DNA of 62,349 bases, from positions 1-62,349 of the forward strand of contig NZ_JAGHZZ010000027.1 of assembly GCF_017745095.1 (NCBI RefSeq), written 5' to 3'. Source of the stretch: Sporocytophaga sp. Lineage in GTDB: Bacteria; Bacteroidota; Bacteroidia; Cytophagales; Cytophagaceae. Positions 8,923-15,985 of the stretch are shown piece after piece. The notes below the pieces were generated by a model that made no database searches, was not told where the DNA came from, and was given only the letters and a program-made list of their open reading frames with translations. The position numbers and the translations under genes were made by a program. Each line of letters starts with the position of its first letter. Position 1 is the first letter of the stretch.

Positions 8923-9124
8923 CCTCAACTAAAACCTTTCTTTCTGATTTCTTATTAATGAAAAGATGATGAAAAGCTGAAAGGTTATGATGCATGTTTC
9001 TATTATGCTGGAGTAAGCGCTGTAGTGATGAAAAAAAAAGATTACAAACGGATTACTTAAGACACTATACTACACTTTGCTAAGCCTTGCAACCAAATCC
9101 AATAATGTCTTTTATTTATATTAG

Positions 9125-9268
9125 TGGTGGGGTACTGACAGTACTGAAAAAGATAGTATGATGTGGGCAATAGTAAAAGGTAAAACTGAAAATGATTTAG
9201 CTAAACATCCTTTTAAACAAACATTCGGATTTCGCATTAGCTTTGTAAAATCAGAACCAGGACAATAA
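9125..9268 (+). pseudogene. Gene-tail fragment, possibly SUMF1-like
   Basis: An open stretch of 47 codons bounded by stops reads WWGTDSTEKDSMMWAIVKGK and then HPFKQTFGFRISFVKSEPGQ. The ending 'GFRISFVK' resembles the C-terminus of formylglycine-generating-enzyme (SUMF1)-like proteins, which end in GFR. No start codon or upstream domain remains. It is a relic if real; the family guess is weak. Confidence 0.3.
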
Positions 9269-9271
9269 CAC

Positions 9272-9451
9272 GTACTTCCTTATTATAAATATGTCTCATG
9301 GATATTTCCTATTGTAAGAGTTTTACTTCCAAATATCTACAATACAATGAAGCAGGTTGCACAAGCAATGATTTACTATTCAAAGAATGGATATATGCGA
9401 AATGTGATTTATGTAAAGGATATTGGTGAGGTTAGTGGGCAATTGTCTTAA
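9272..9451 (+). pseudogene. C-terminal fragment of an NAD-dependent epimerase/dehydratase (SDR)
   Basis: Sixty codons without a start, immediately after the stop of the previous fragment. They read IFPIVRVLLPNIYNTMKQVA, then a QAMIYYSKNGY segment, then YVKDIGEVSG and stop. This is the typical end of YwnB/HSDR-like NAD-dependent epimerases ('...P.LRKLFPKY..T..E.G.AMI......K.VLEVKDI..LA'). The Rossmann-fold part is absent, so this is a decayed gene end. Its neighbour is also a tail, which suggests that deletions have shaped this zone. Confidence 0.55.
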
Positions 9452-9562
9452 CTGTAATTTTTGTGATTAAAATGATAGAATGGGATTAAGTAGGTTGTCT
9501 GAAAAATTGTCAGTACGGATTCAAAATGGATTTTATGATGTCTGAACTGTGGTTTTTGTGAT
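9445..9562 (+). repeat. Dispersed intergenic repeat R1, two adjacent copies
   Basis: From 9445 the text TTAACTGTAATTTTTGTGAT starts a ~90-bp unit, continuing with GATTAAGTAGGTTG and then GTACGGATTCAAAATGGATT. A second, truncated copy (CTGAACTGTGGTTTTTGTGA) starts at 9541. The long unit matches 10659-10752 over its whole length. The second half of the unit is the first ~30 bp of the satellite monomer at 11.8-12.5 kb. Confidence 0.7.
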
Positions 9563-9579
9563 ATAAATTTAGGACTGCA

Positions 9580-9617
9580 TAGGTTCCGAGCGGATTTGAA
9601 CCGCTGTAGTTTTTTGC
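9580..9617 (+). repeat. REP-like hairpin repeat R2, copy 1
   Basis: TAGGTTCCGAGCGGATTTGA begins a unit with hairpin AGCGG/CCGCT (9589-9593 with 9601-9605) and a following T-run (GTAGTTTTTTGC). A diverged copy sits at 11405-11440 with the same flanking text (TAGGTTTCGAGCGGAT ... TTTTGCT). It resembles REP-type palindromes of Bacteroidota and could also act as a terminator. The reverse strand superficially resembles a tRNA T-arm, but no tRNA is present. Confidence 0.55.
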
Positions 9618-9633
9618 TGATTAATGACTGTGA

Positions 9634-10023
9634 CTAAAAAAATGCCTTTTGGGACAAGTATTTATTAATTGCAAAACTTAAAACTAATAAAATATTTGAT
9701 ACAGTAAAAAGCAAAACAACTTCATAAGGTCTGCATTGAAAATGCAGAAAGATCCATGTATCGAAAACTAAGACTAATATGATTAAAAGTATAAAGGTTG
9801 TTTTTCGAATGCCTGAGAAGGTCAGCAACATGTTCATGACTGCAACCAGGATGCCGTAAAATATGAAAGTGTAATGTAATGTTAAACCCCAACTCAAATC
9901 ATTATGTGGAGTATATTGATAGATTTTTTTATGTAAAAGAACAGCAAAATTGTAAAGTAATCCAAATAAAAATATCTGAAATACAGATGTTAAAATTACT
10001 AAGAGTATAAATCTTTGTAGCAT
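9634..10023 (-). CDS. Small integral membrane protein, unknown
   Basis: A 129-aa protein with four predicted membrane helices (about residues 5-27, 46-68, 75-93 and 100-119) and almost no hydrophilic domain. It has short charged turns (HKKIYQYTPHND; SGIRKTT) and a positively charged C-terminus. I do not recognise a family. It lies 23 bp downstream of the frameshifted DUF6756-like gene on the same strand, so the two may once have been transcribed together. Confidence 0.6.
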   Translation of the reverse strand: MLQRFILLVILTSVFQIFLFGLLYNFAVLLHKKIYQYTPHNDLSWGLTLHYTFIFYGILVAVMNMLLTFSGIRKTTFILLIILVLVFDTWIFLHFQCRPYEVVLLFTVSNILLVLSFAINKYLSQKAFF

Positions 10024-10046
10024 ATTTAGTTACTCATAAACTTAAT

Positions 10047-10506
10047 TTATCCTAGTGGTGTAATAGTTGATTTTGATTTGTAAATGGATACTTCATCGCT
10101 ATGAGGGGTTCTGTGGAAGTATAAAAACCAATCATATCTTTTGTCAACAAGATAAAAATCATTAGTTGAAATTGATAGCAGGTCTAGGATTGGATTTACT
10201 TTGCTATCATAAATATAATGTTTGTCTGATGGATTTTCTCCAAGCACTATGACAATCCAATAATTTCTATCCTTATCTAATTTTTCCAACTGAATAAAGA
10301 TGGTTAATCTGAATGCTCTTTATTAAGGTTTGGGATTTAATATTACCTGTCCAATAATTTAATTGCTGATCTGAAGCACTTTTAACAATAAACATATCTT
10401 CGATTTTCTTTAAGATGGAAGATGCTATCGTAAAAGGGACTTTAAAATCATCCTGTTTGTACCTTTTGCTGAGTCTATCTATTTTTTCTTCCCAGAACAT
10501 GTACAA
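10047..10506 (-). pseudogene. Frameshifted DUF6756-like protein gene
   Basis: Two overlapping frames, 10506 to 10273 (77 aa) and 10289 to 10047 (80 aa), together look like one ~150-aa protein. The upstream frame ends IKSIQINHLYSVGKIR; the second frame, read back before its ATG, continues LTIFIQLEKLDKDRNYWIVI with no stop, so a single-base slip near 10285 would join them. The second half (NYWIVIVLGENPSDKHYIYD, then FYLVDKRYDWFLYFHR) has the feel of DUF6756-type proteins ('YW.V..DYN.KFW.YDS...EYYLVDKKY.WLL'). It is either a pseudogene or a sequencing slip. Function unknown. Confidence 0.55.
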
Positions 10507-10594
10507 ATATAGGGATAAATAAGGGCAGGAGAGGGGAGTCGGTAAAGTTAAGTTTTCAAGAAGGTTCTGAAATTGGGTAAATAAAAAGTTAGGT

Positions 10595-10636
10595 AAATTT
10601 TTTAAGCTCCTCTCCTCTTAAAAATCATATTTTTCT
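10595..10636. repeat. 42-bp direct repeat R3, copy 1
   Basis: AAATTTTTTAAGCTCCTCTC and the following TTAAAAATCATATTTTTC text recur nearly unchanged at 11557-11598, 962 bp away. The two copies bracket the R1/satellite monomer and the toxin-antitoxin remnant. The purine-rich complement AGGAGAGG occurs nearby at ~10526, giving potential for a stem. Confidence 0.65.
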
Positions 10637-10658
10637 CTCCAATTAAGCTTGTCAACTT

Positions 10659-10815
10659 GTCTGAACTGTGATTTTTGTGATTATAATGATGGACTATGAT
10701 TAATCTGGTTGGTCGTCCGGAGAATTGGCTGTATGGATTCGAAATGGATTTTGTCGGCGTATACGAGGACGGAAATCTTTCCTTGGAGTCCAGGTTGGGA
10801 ATTTGGAAAATGGTC
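10659..10815 (+). repeat. R1 repeat joined to a solitary 103-bp satellite monomer
   Basis: GTCTGAACTGTGATTTTTGT at 10659 starts an R1 copy, followed without a break by a complete satellite monomer (about 10717-10815) with the landmarks GGATTCGAAATGGATTTT, TATACGAGGACGGAAAT, GGAGTCCAGGTTGGGAATTT. The same R1-to-monomer junction occurs at 9445-9535, so the two were probably moved or copied as one unit. An antisense ORF here is repeat-derived and not called. Confidence 0.7.
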
Positions 10816-11076
10816 ATATTTTGCTAAAACTAAGTTGTATAATGGGGGCGTTATGTTAATATAGCTTAGGTTTGGGCGGGAGAAATTTAGTTTTTTTGAG
10901 GGTGGATATTTTTTATAGGTTGGGGCGGATGCACTCTTTACGTGCCTTTGGATTGCAGGGCATGGAATGTGTGCAGATGCAATGTGGTTTTTGAATTGAT
11001 TTATAGTGGTTTATGGCTAGATTTTGTTATCATTGTATTAAAAAGTATATATTAATTCAATATACACAGCAATAAT

Positions 11077-11241
11077 ATGGTAGTTACAATTAGGAAATCT
11101 TCCAAGAAAGAAGAGATAGAAAAAATCCTGAGTACAATAAACGTCGCAAAACAGTTAGACGTGTCCAAATACTGCGGTAAAATAAAGTTATCAGAAGATC
11201 CTTTATTCATTCAAAAGAAATTAAGAGATGAATGGGAATAG
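11077..11241 (+). CDS. Small antitoxin-like protein (partner of PIN toxins)
   Basis: A 54-aa protein with N-terminus MVVTIRKSSKKEEIEKILST and C-terminus LFIQKKLRDEWE. This layout (short N-terminal strand with KxSxKxxIEK, a helix, the KYCGKIKL.EDP segment and a terminal R(D/N)EW) is that of the small Bacteroidota antitoxins encoded just upstream of PIN-domain toxins. Its stop overlaps the next gene's start by 14 bp, as in such modules. The neighbouring toxin is destroyed (see next feature), so the antitoxin may be an orphan or an immunity gene against related toxins. Confidence 0.65.
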   Translation: MVVTIRKSSKKEEIEKILSTINVAKQLDVSKYCGKIKLSEDPLFIQKKLRDEWE

Positions 11242-11407
11242 TATTTCTCTTGATACAAACATTGTTGCTTATAAAAACAGAGCCTTATATTATCTAAAAA
11301 AGAAAGATATAGTGAATGCATGTAATGACCTAAAAGTCGCAAAAGAACTTGGAGGATATCATATAACTAAAGATCTAATAGATAAATATTGTAAGGAAGG
11401 AGAATAG
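11228..11407 (+). pseudogene. PIN-toxin start fused to a TPR-protein tail
   Basis: The 59-codon frame opens MNGNSISLDTNIVAYKN, where LDTNI is the first PIN-domain motif with its metal-binding Asp and normally begins a VapC-like RNase. After about 17 codons the protein changes to RALYYLKKKDIVNACNDLKV and AKELGGYHITKDLIDKYCKE, the usual last TPR helix pair of Bacteroidota TPR proteins ('R..YYL.DY..AC.DWKKA.ELG.....L..KYC'). The rest of the PIN domain with its acidic residues is missing. A deletion or recombination has therefore joined two genes; the product cannot be a working RNase. The stop codon lies inside the R2 repeat copy at 11405. Confidence 0.6.
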
Positions 11408-11440
11408 GTTTCGAGCGGATTAGATCCGTAATAATTTTGC
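11405..11440 (+). repeat. REP-like hairpin repeat R2, copy 2
   Basis: TAGGTTTCGAGCGGATTAGA with stem CGGAT/ATCCG (11416-11420 with 11424-11428) and the downstream TTTTGCT match copy 1 at 9580. It provides the stop codon of the PIN-TPR chimera. Confidence 0.55.
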
Positions 11441-11504
11441 TAATGAAGAGCTTACATTAAGTGCAAAATATTTAGCAAAGGGCGGGAGAGAGGTAGAGAA
11501 ATTT

Positions 11505-11548
11505 AAACTCCTATTTAAGATAAAATCTTATTCTTCTAATAGGAGTTT
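11505..11548. repeat. 11-bp inverted repeat (hairpin)
   Basis: AAACTCCTATT (11505-11515) and AATAGGAGTTT (11538-11548) form a perfect stem. The loop contains a second small palindrome, TAAGAT/ATCTTA. It lies just before R3 copy 2; role unknown. Confidence 0.5.
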
Positions 11549-11556
11549 TAGGTTTT

Positions 11557-11598
11557 AAATTTTTTAAGCTCCTCTCCTGTTAAAAATCATATTTTTCT
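11557..11598. repeat. 42-bp direct repeat R3, copy 2
   Basis: Same text as 10595-10636 with a single clear change inside the CTCCTCTCCT segment. Both copies are in the same orientation. Confidence 0.65.
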
Positions 11599-11621
11599 TC
11601 TTAATACAATTAGCCCCTGTC

Positions 11622-11643
11622 ACTTTTGTCTTGAAACAAAAGT
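11622..11643. repeat. Bacteroidota-type palindrome ACTTTTGT/ACAAAAGT
   Basis: A perfect 8-bp inverted repeat with a 6-nt spacer, within the phrase CACTTTTGTCTTGAAACAAA and followed by AGTAACCAAAAATTCAAG. From memory, this phrase recurs between genes in many Bacteroidota genomes. Downstream text to ~11765 is pyrimidine-rich (on the + strand) and has no ORF. Confidence 0.4.
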
Positions 11644-11765
11644 AACCAAAAATTCAAGAAGGATTTTAATACGCACACCTACCCGCTTCATCAATCGCTC
11701 AAAGCCTCCCTGGGCCGACACGTTCCTTCGACACCCACCAAATCCTTCATGCAAACGCTTCCAAT

Positions 11766-12475
11766 ACGGACTTAAAATTGGTTACGATCCTGAAAATTCT
11801 GTCCTGAAGTCTGGTTAGGAAATCCTGAAAACTGCATTACGGAGAATCGTCTGTACAGATTCAAAATGGATTTTGCGGGCATATACGAGGACGGAAATTC
11901 CGTCCTGGAGTCCAGGTGGGGAATTTTGAAAATTGTTCGTTCTGAGAATCGCCTGTATGATTTTGAAAAGATTTTTTTCGGCTACACGAGGCTCCAAAAT
12001 CAGAAATCCGTCTGGATGGGTAAATGATGAAATTTTGATCGGACAGAAAATCCTCTGTACAGATTCAAAATGGATTTTGCAGGCGTATTCGAGGACGGAA
12101 TTTCTGTCCTGGAGTCCAGGTCGGGAATTTGAGAAGTTGATCGGCTCTGCAGAATCGCCTGTATGATTTTGAAAAAATTTTTTTCGGCTGTACGAGGCTC
12201 CAAAATCAGAAATCCGTCTGGATGGGTAAATGATGAAATTTTGATCGGACAGAAAATCCTCTGGACGGATTCAAAATGGATTTTGCTGGCGTATTCGAGG
12301 ACGGAATTTCTGTCCTGGAGTCCAGGTCGGGAATTTGAGAAGTTGATCGGCTCTGCAGAATTGCCTGTACGGTTTTGAAATGAAATTTTCTGGCTGTACG
12401 AGATTCCGAAATCCCGCCGACGAAACTCAGCCTGAGAATCGACTGTGCGGTTTCGAAAAGAATTTTATTTGTAGT
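11766..12475 (+). repeat. Satellite array: 103-bp monomers with a 206-bp higher-order period
   Basis: The landmark CGAGG/CGAGAT recurs with GAG at 11887, 11988, 12091, 12194, 12297 and 12400, which is spacings of 101, 103, 103, 103 and 103. Two monomer types alternate. Type B has CGAGGACGGAATTTCTGTCC and GGAGTCCAGG; type A has CGAGGCTCCAAAATCAGAAA and TCCGTCTGGATGGGTAAATG. Adjacent A/B monomers are diverged, whereas A-to-A and B-to-B copies 206 bp apart are nearly identical. Degenerate monomers flank the array at ~11766-11842 and ~12400-12475. 103 is not a multiple of three, so the short ORFs crossing it on both strands are not coding repeats. Confidence 0.85.
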
Positions 12476-12962
12476 AAAAAAACTGATTGAATTTCCAGAA
12501 ATTAGGTACTAAAAATTTATTTCAGTAATAGAAAGTAAAGGATAAGGCTAATTAATTGGTAGTTCAAGTGTTAGTTTTGTGTGAAATGTATTTATTTAAT
12601 AGTCAAATATTTAAGTGTATTTAAGTTGTATAATTTATATTATGTTAAATAGATTCTAGAGCAAATAATCCTCATGGATGTTCACCATTAACCTTTTTAC
12701 ATAGATGAATTAATAACTCAATTTTCGGTTTATCCATTTTGCTCCCCTAACTTTTAGCATAACAGTATTAAAAGGTAAAGCAAATCGAACCATTATTAAG
12801 CAGCTTACTTAACGGGATAAATTATTGTATCAGTATTTTGAAGAAAAAATTATTGATCTGGATGAATGTATTATAAGTGTCAACTATAAAGTATTGAGGA
12901 TTCACTGTATCACATTATAATGTGGCTTTATTCTGGTTCTTATAATCCTAATCATAAAGATT
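12476..12962. other. Non-coding gap between satellite and IS remnant
   Basis: AT-rich DNA with stops in all frames. A small palindrome CACATTATAATGTG lies at ~12911. No gene, promoter or terminator is recognised. Confidence 0.4.
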
Positions 12963-13041
12963 TTAAAAAGCCCACTTCCAAGCATTTATATGGTCTCTAC
13001 TTAAGTGTAATAAAAAAAACTGTTCATTGGTCAGCACTACG

Positions 13042-13344
13042 CTATCGATTTCCTTTACAAAAAAAGATTTGCAAGCGTGATTTGTACCCTGATTTATGCG
13101 GCTTTGGGTATGATAATCCCTCCACCATTCTTTGGCAATTGTTCTCACTTCGGGTAATAGTCTTTTCTGCATACATCTTTTTTAGCTTGGCATTCTCCTC
13201 CTCAGTAGCATCACTAATGCCGTTTTCTCTAGCTATTTCGGATACTTTCATTCCATTTTCCTGTTTTTTGAGATGAGTTTGTTGAAACCTTATTTTTAAT
13301 GGCCTCATTTTGGGGAAGCTTACAATAGCTTTATTTGCCCCCAT
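13042..13344 (-). pseudogene. IS3-family transposase OrfA remnant
   Basis: The minus-strand frame contains LKKQENGMKVSEIARENGIS followed by DAT and then directly EEENAKLKKMYAE. In intact IS3-family (IS2/IS51-type) OrfA the HTH core '...KQE.GMKVSEICREHGISDATFYNWKSKYGG...' is separated from the leucine zipper 'LEEENAKLKKMYAEL' by about 25 residues. These are missing here, so the HTH-to-zipper linker is deleted in frame. Text after the zipper is unrelated and OrfB was not found. Its start overlaps the end of the flavin oxidoreductase gene. It is a dead insertion-sequence fragment marking the edge of the repeat-rich zone. Confidence 0.7.
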
Positions 13345-14344
13345 TTATTTCCATCATTATCTCAGCAAACAACCGGACAGATTTTATTCGGTCATTTAGA
13401 TCGTACATTGTGGATACAGTTATTAATTCATTCACTCCTGTTTGTTCAAGAAAAGCTTTCACCTGTTTTTTTACGGTTTGTTTACTGCCTACAAATGAGT
13501 ACTTCAGCATTTGATATACTGTGGGATGTTGAAACAACTCTTTTAAATCGTCGGTCAGTTCTGTTGGTGGCTGTAAAGGATCCTTGGAGCCCGTTAATAC
13601 ACCTACAAACATTCTTATTACGCTGGTGAACAGCTTTTCTGCTTCCTCATCGGTATCTGCTACATAAACATTTACCCCCGCCATAGTATAGGGTTGTTGC
13701 AGGGCCCCGGAAGGTTGAAATTCCTGGTTGTAAATCTTTAACGCCTGCAACAAGTGGGTAGACGCAAAATGGCTGGCAAAAGCATAAGGCAATCCCTTTT
13801 TTGCCGCTAAATGCGCGCTGTCAGTGCTGGAACCTAATATATATAGTGGCACATCAGCACCCTCGGCAATTGCCGCCCGTACATTTGATGTTCTGTTCTC
13901 CAACGAAAAGTAACGCTGAATTTTAGCCACCTCTTCTGGAAATGCTCGTGATGCTTGAAAAAAATCTGCCCTTATGGCTTGTGCAGTTTGCTGATCTGTG
14001 CCTGGAGCTCTGCCTAAACCTAAATCGATACGATGCGGATATAAATGCGCCAAGGTTCCAAACTGTTCTGCTATGATCAAGGGAGAATGATTGGGAAGCA
14101 TGATACCACCCGAACCGACTCTTATAGTAGAAGTGTTTTCGGCTACATAACCTATTAACAAAGAGGTTGCGCTGCTGCCAATATTGTCAGAATTATGATG
14201 TTCGGCAAACCATATACGTTTGTAGTTATGTGCTTCCGCTTCTTTGGCTAAGGCCATTGAATTATGTAGAGTTTGTTGTATGGTCTCCCCTTGCGATACA
14301 ATGGCAAGTTCTAAAATGGAATAGGCTATATTTTGTTTATTCAC
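13331..14344 (-). CDS. LLM-class flavin-dependent oxidoreductase
   Basis: A 337-aa luciferase-like monooxygenase-family protein of the single-chain MsnO8/YhbW type. Diagnostic segments are RIWFAEHHNSDNIGSSATSL at ~45-65, IRVGSGGIMLPNHSPLIIAE at ~75-95 and HRIDLGLGRAPGTDQQT at ~105-120, with VPLYILGSS and GLPYAFASHF later. Members bind FMNH2 in a TIM barrel and oxidise small organics in the cytosol; the substrate is not predictable. It is monocistronic as far as can be seen. The 3' end overlaps the IS3 remnant by 14 bp, so the stop codon may be a product of that insertion, but the length is normal for the family. Confidence 0.92.
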   Translation of the reverse strand: MNKQNIAYSILELAIVSQGETIQQTLHNSMALAKEAEAHNYKRIWFAEHHNSDNIGSSATSLLIGYVAENTSTIRVGSGGIMLPNHSPLIIAEQFGTLAHLYPHRIDLGLGRAPGTDQQTAQAIRADFFQASRAFPEEVAKIQRYFSLENRTSNVRAAIAEGADVPLYILGSSTDSAHLAAKKGLPYAFASHFASTHLLQALKIYNQEFQPSGALQQPYTMAGVNVYVADTDEEAEKLFTSVIRMFVGVLTGSKDPLQPPTELTDDLKELFQHPTVYQMLKYSFVGSKQTVKKQVKAFLEQTGVNELITVSTMYDLNDRIKSVRLFAEIMMEINGGK

Positions 14345-14528
14345 TATTTTTCTGATTTGAATGTTATTTTCTTAACTTAACTAAGATGCTTAATGCACCA
14401 AAGTCTTTCTTGATTTTCCAACCCCTCATTCGAGTTCACGTCTTTGTTTAAGTCAATTTTTATTTTAGATAATCTTTTTTGATAATTACTCTGATCTGTT
14501 GGCTTCTACAACCTCCTCTCTGGATTCT

Positions 14529-15941
14529 TTATTTCCATCCACCGCCTAAAGACCTATACAGATCCATTTTTGCACTTAATTGTTCACGTGATATTGCTGC
14601 TAGTTCCAGTTCACTTTGTAATGCATTTCTTTGTGCAGTGATGACTTCCAGATAATTTGCCATACCAGAAGAAAATAATATATTCGCATTGGTTATCGCT
14701 TTTTGCAGAGTTTGTACCCGATTCAGTGCAATGCTTTGCTCAGCTTTTGATTTCTCTACTCTTACCAGTGCATTAGACACTTCTCCTACTGCAGATATTA
14801 CAGATTGACGGAACTGGATAACTGTTTTTTCTCTCTCCACTTTCGCCATTTCGTAAGCTGTTTTAAGTTGCTTTTTTTGAAATACTGGTTGTACAATTCC
14901 ACCTGCTACTACACCGAATAATGAAGCTGGAATGTTAAACCAATTTGATGCTTTAAAGGAGTTAAGACCTCCGGTAGCAGTAATGCTTAATGAAGGGTAC
15001 ATATTAGCTTTTGAAATCCCTACCTTTGCATTAGCTCTTGTTAACTCATATTCGTAGTTTTTAACATCCGGTCTTCTACTTAGCAATTCAGAAGGAACTC
15101 CGGAAGATAAACTGTCTGCAGTGATAATCTTGTTCATATCACTACTTCTTTCAATTCTATCAGGGAGTTCTCCTGCTAAAATACTTAAAGCATTTTCCTG
15201 TAGAGTAATATCCCTTTCAATTTGAGGTAGCAATAAAGTACTCGCTAATTGTTGTGCTTCTACCTGCTGTACCGCTAAGGCAGTTACTTGTCCCGCCTCA
15301 AACTGAAGGCGAATTATATCTAATGTACTGTCATTTAAAGCAATATTCCTTTTCGCAATAGCTAGTTGAGCATCCAGCATTAGTAAATTAATATATGCTT
15401 CCGCAACGTTTGCAACGAGGTTGGTCTGCATCCATTTTCTTGCTTCTTCTGATTGAAGGTAGGTAGCTAATGCTCCTGTTTTTTGTTTTTTAATTTTACC
15501 CCATATGTCTGCTTCCCAGGAAAGAGCTGCATTGGCTGAAAAATCTTCGATATGAGTTGTGCCTAAAAAGGCGTTAGCAGAGATACCACTAAGGCTATTT
15601 GCAGAAGGGCGATTAGAGTTGCCTGTTATTTGCAAGGCAGCATTGGGAAAATAAGCCCATTTTGTTTGGTTCAGTTGTAACCGTGCACCTTCAATATTTT
15701 GCAGTGCTATCTGCATATCGTAATTATTGGCAATAGCATCATTTATCAATTTTTGAAGAGTAGTATCTACAAAAAATGTTTTCCAATTTACATCTGCAAT
15801 AGTTGCCGTATCTGTTGATGTTGTGTTTCTATAGGTTTCTTGTAGAGAAACTTCCGGAGTTTTAAAATCCTTTGATAATTTACAAGCAGCCAGTACTAAA
15901 ATCATCACGATAAAAAACAAATTGTTTATATTCTTAGTCAT
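14529..15941 (-). CDS. RND efflux outer-membrane factor lipoprotein (OprM/NodT-type)
   Basis: The ATG at 15941 is chosen: the longer frame to 15959 would need a TTG start and add six residues. The signal is MTKNINNLFFIVMILVLAAC, with lipobox LAAC. Two repeated TolC-like halves follow (EAYINLLMLDAQLAIAKRNI and NALQSELELAAISREQLSAK as coiled-coil helices; LLSRRPDVKNYEYELTRANA is the family signature). It forms the outer-membrane channel for the pump encoded just upstream (44 bp). It is the last gene of the efflux operon. Length (~470 aa) is standard. Confidence 0.95.
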   Translation of the reverse strand: MTKNINNLFFIVMILVLAACKLSKDFKTPEVSLQETYRNTTSTDTATIADVNWKTFFVDTTLQKLINDAIANNYDMQIALQNIEGARLQLNQTKWAYFPNAALQITGNSNRPSANSLSGISANAFLGTTHIEDFSANAALSWEADIWGKIKKQKTGALATYLQSEEARKWMQTNLVANVAEAYINLLMLDAQLAIAKRNIALNDSTLDIIRLQFEAGQVTALAVQQVEAQQLASTLLLPQIERDITLQENALSILAGELPDRIERSSDMNKIITADSLSSGVPSELLSRRPDVKNYEYELTRANAKVGISKANMYPSLSITATGGLNSFKASNWFNIPASLFGVVAGGIVQPVFQKKQLKTAYEMAKVEREKTVIQFRQSVISAVGEVSNALVRVEKSKAEQSIALNRVQTLQKAITNANILFSSGMANYLEVITAQRNALQSELELAAISREQLSAKMDLYRSLGGGWK

Positions 15942-15985
15942 TTTAATCTTTTTAATCAATTTTAGAATTGCTTGATGAATAAATG

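Noticed and set aside
8735-8995. 86-aa minus-strand ORF
   Set aside because: Overlaps the lipoprotein gene and its terminator on the opposite strand; no supporting signal.
9580-9617. 3' end of a tRNA (att site) on the reverse strand
   Set aside because: GGTTCAAATCC looks like a T-arm, but no anticodon arm or acceptor 5' strand fits; the second copy at 11405 has lost the T-loop pattern, so a hairpin repeat is simpler.
10602-10817. 71-aa minus-strand ORF
   Set aside because: It consists of R3, R1 and satellite-monomer repeat sequence with no start signal or homology.
11815-12378. Overlapping 60-77 aa ORFs on both strands with repeated protein text
   Set aside because: They arise from the 103-bp satellite; the period breaks the reading frame and both strands are open alike.
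11766-12475. CRISPR array
   Set aside because: Repeats are 103 bp and contiguous with no unique spacers; no cas genes nearby.
12963-13172. 69-aa minus-strand ORF as IS3 OrfB
   Set aside because: No DDE motif or OrfB text could be recognised; probably a frame shadow of the remnant.
12920-13276. 118-aa plus-strand ORF
   Set aside because: Antisense to the IS3 remnant; composition and context point to a shadow frame.
15941-15959. Longer start for the outer-membrane factor
   Set aside because: It needs a TTG codon; ATG at 15941 gives a better lipoprotein signal peptide.
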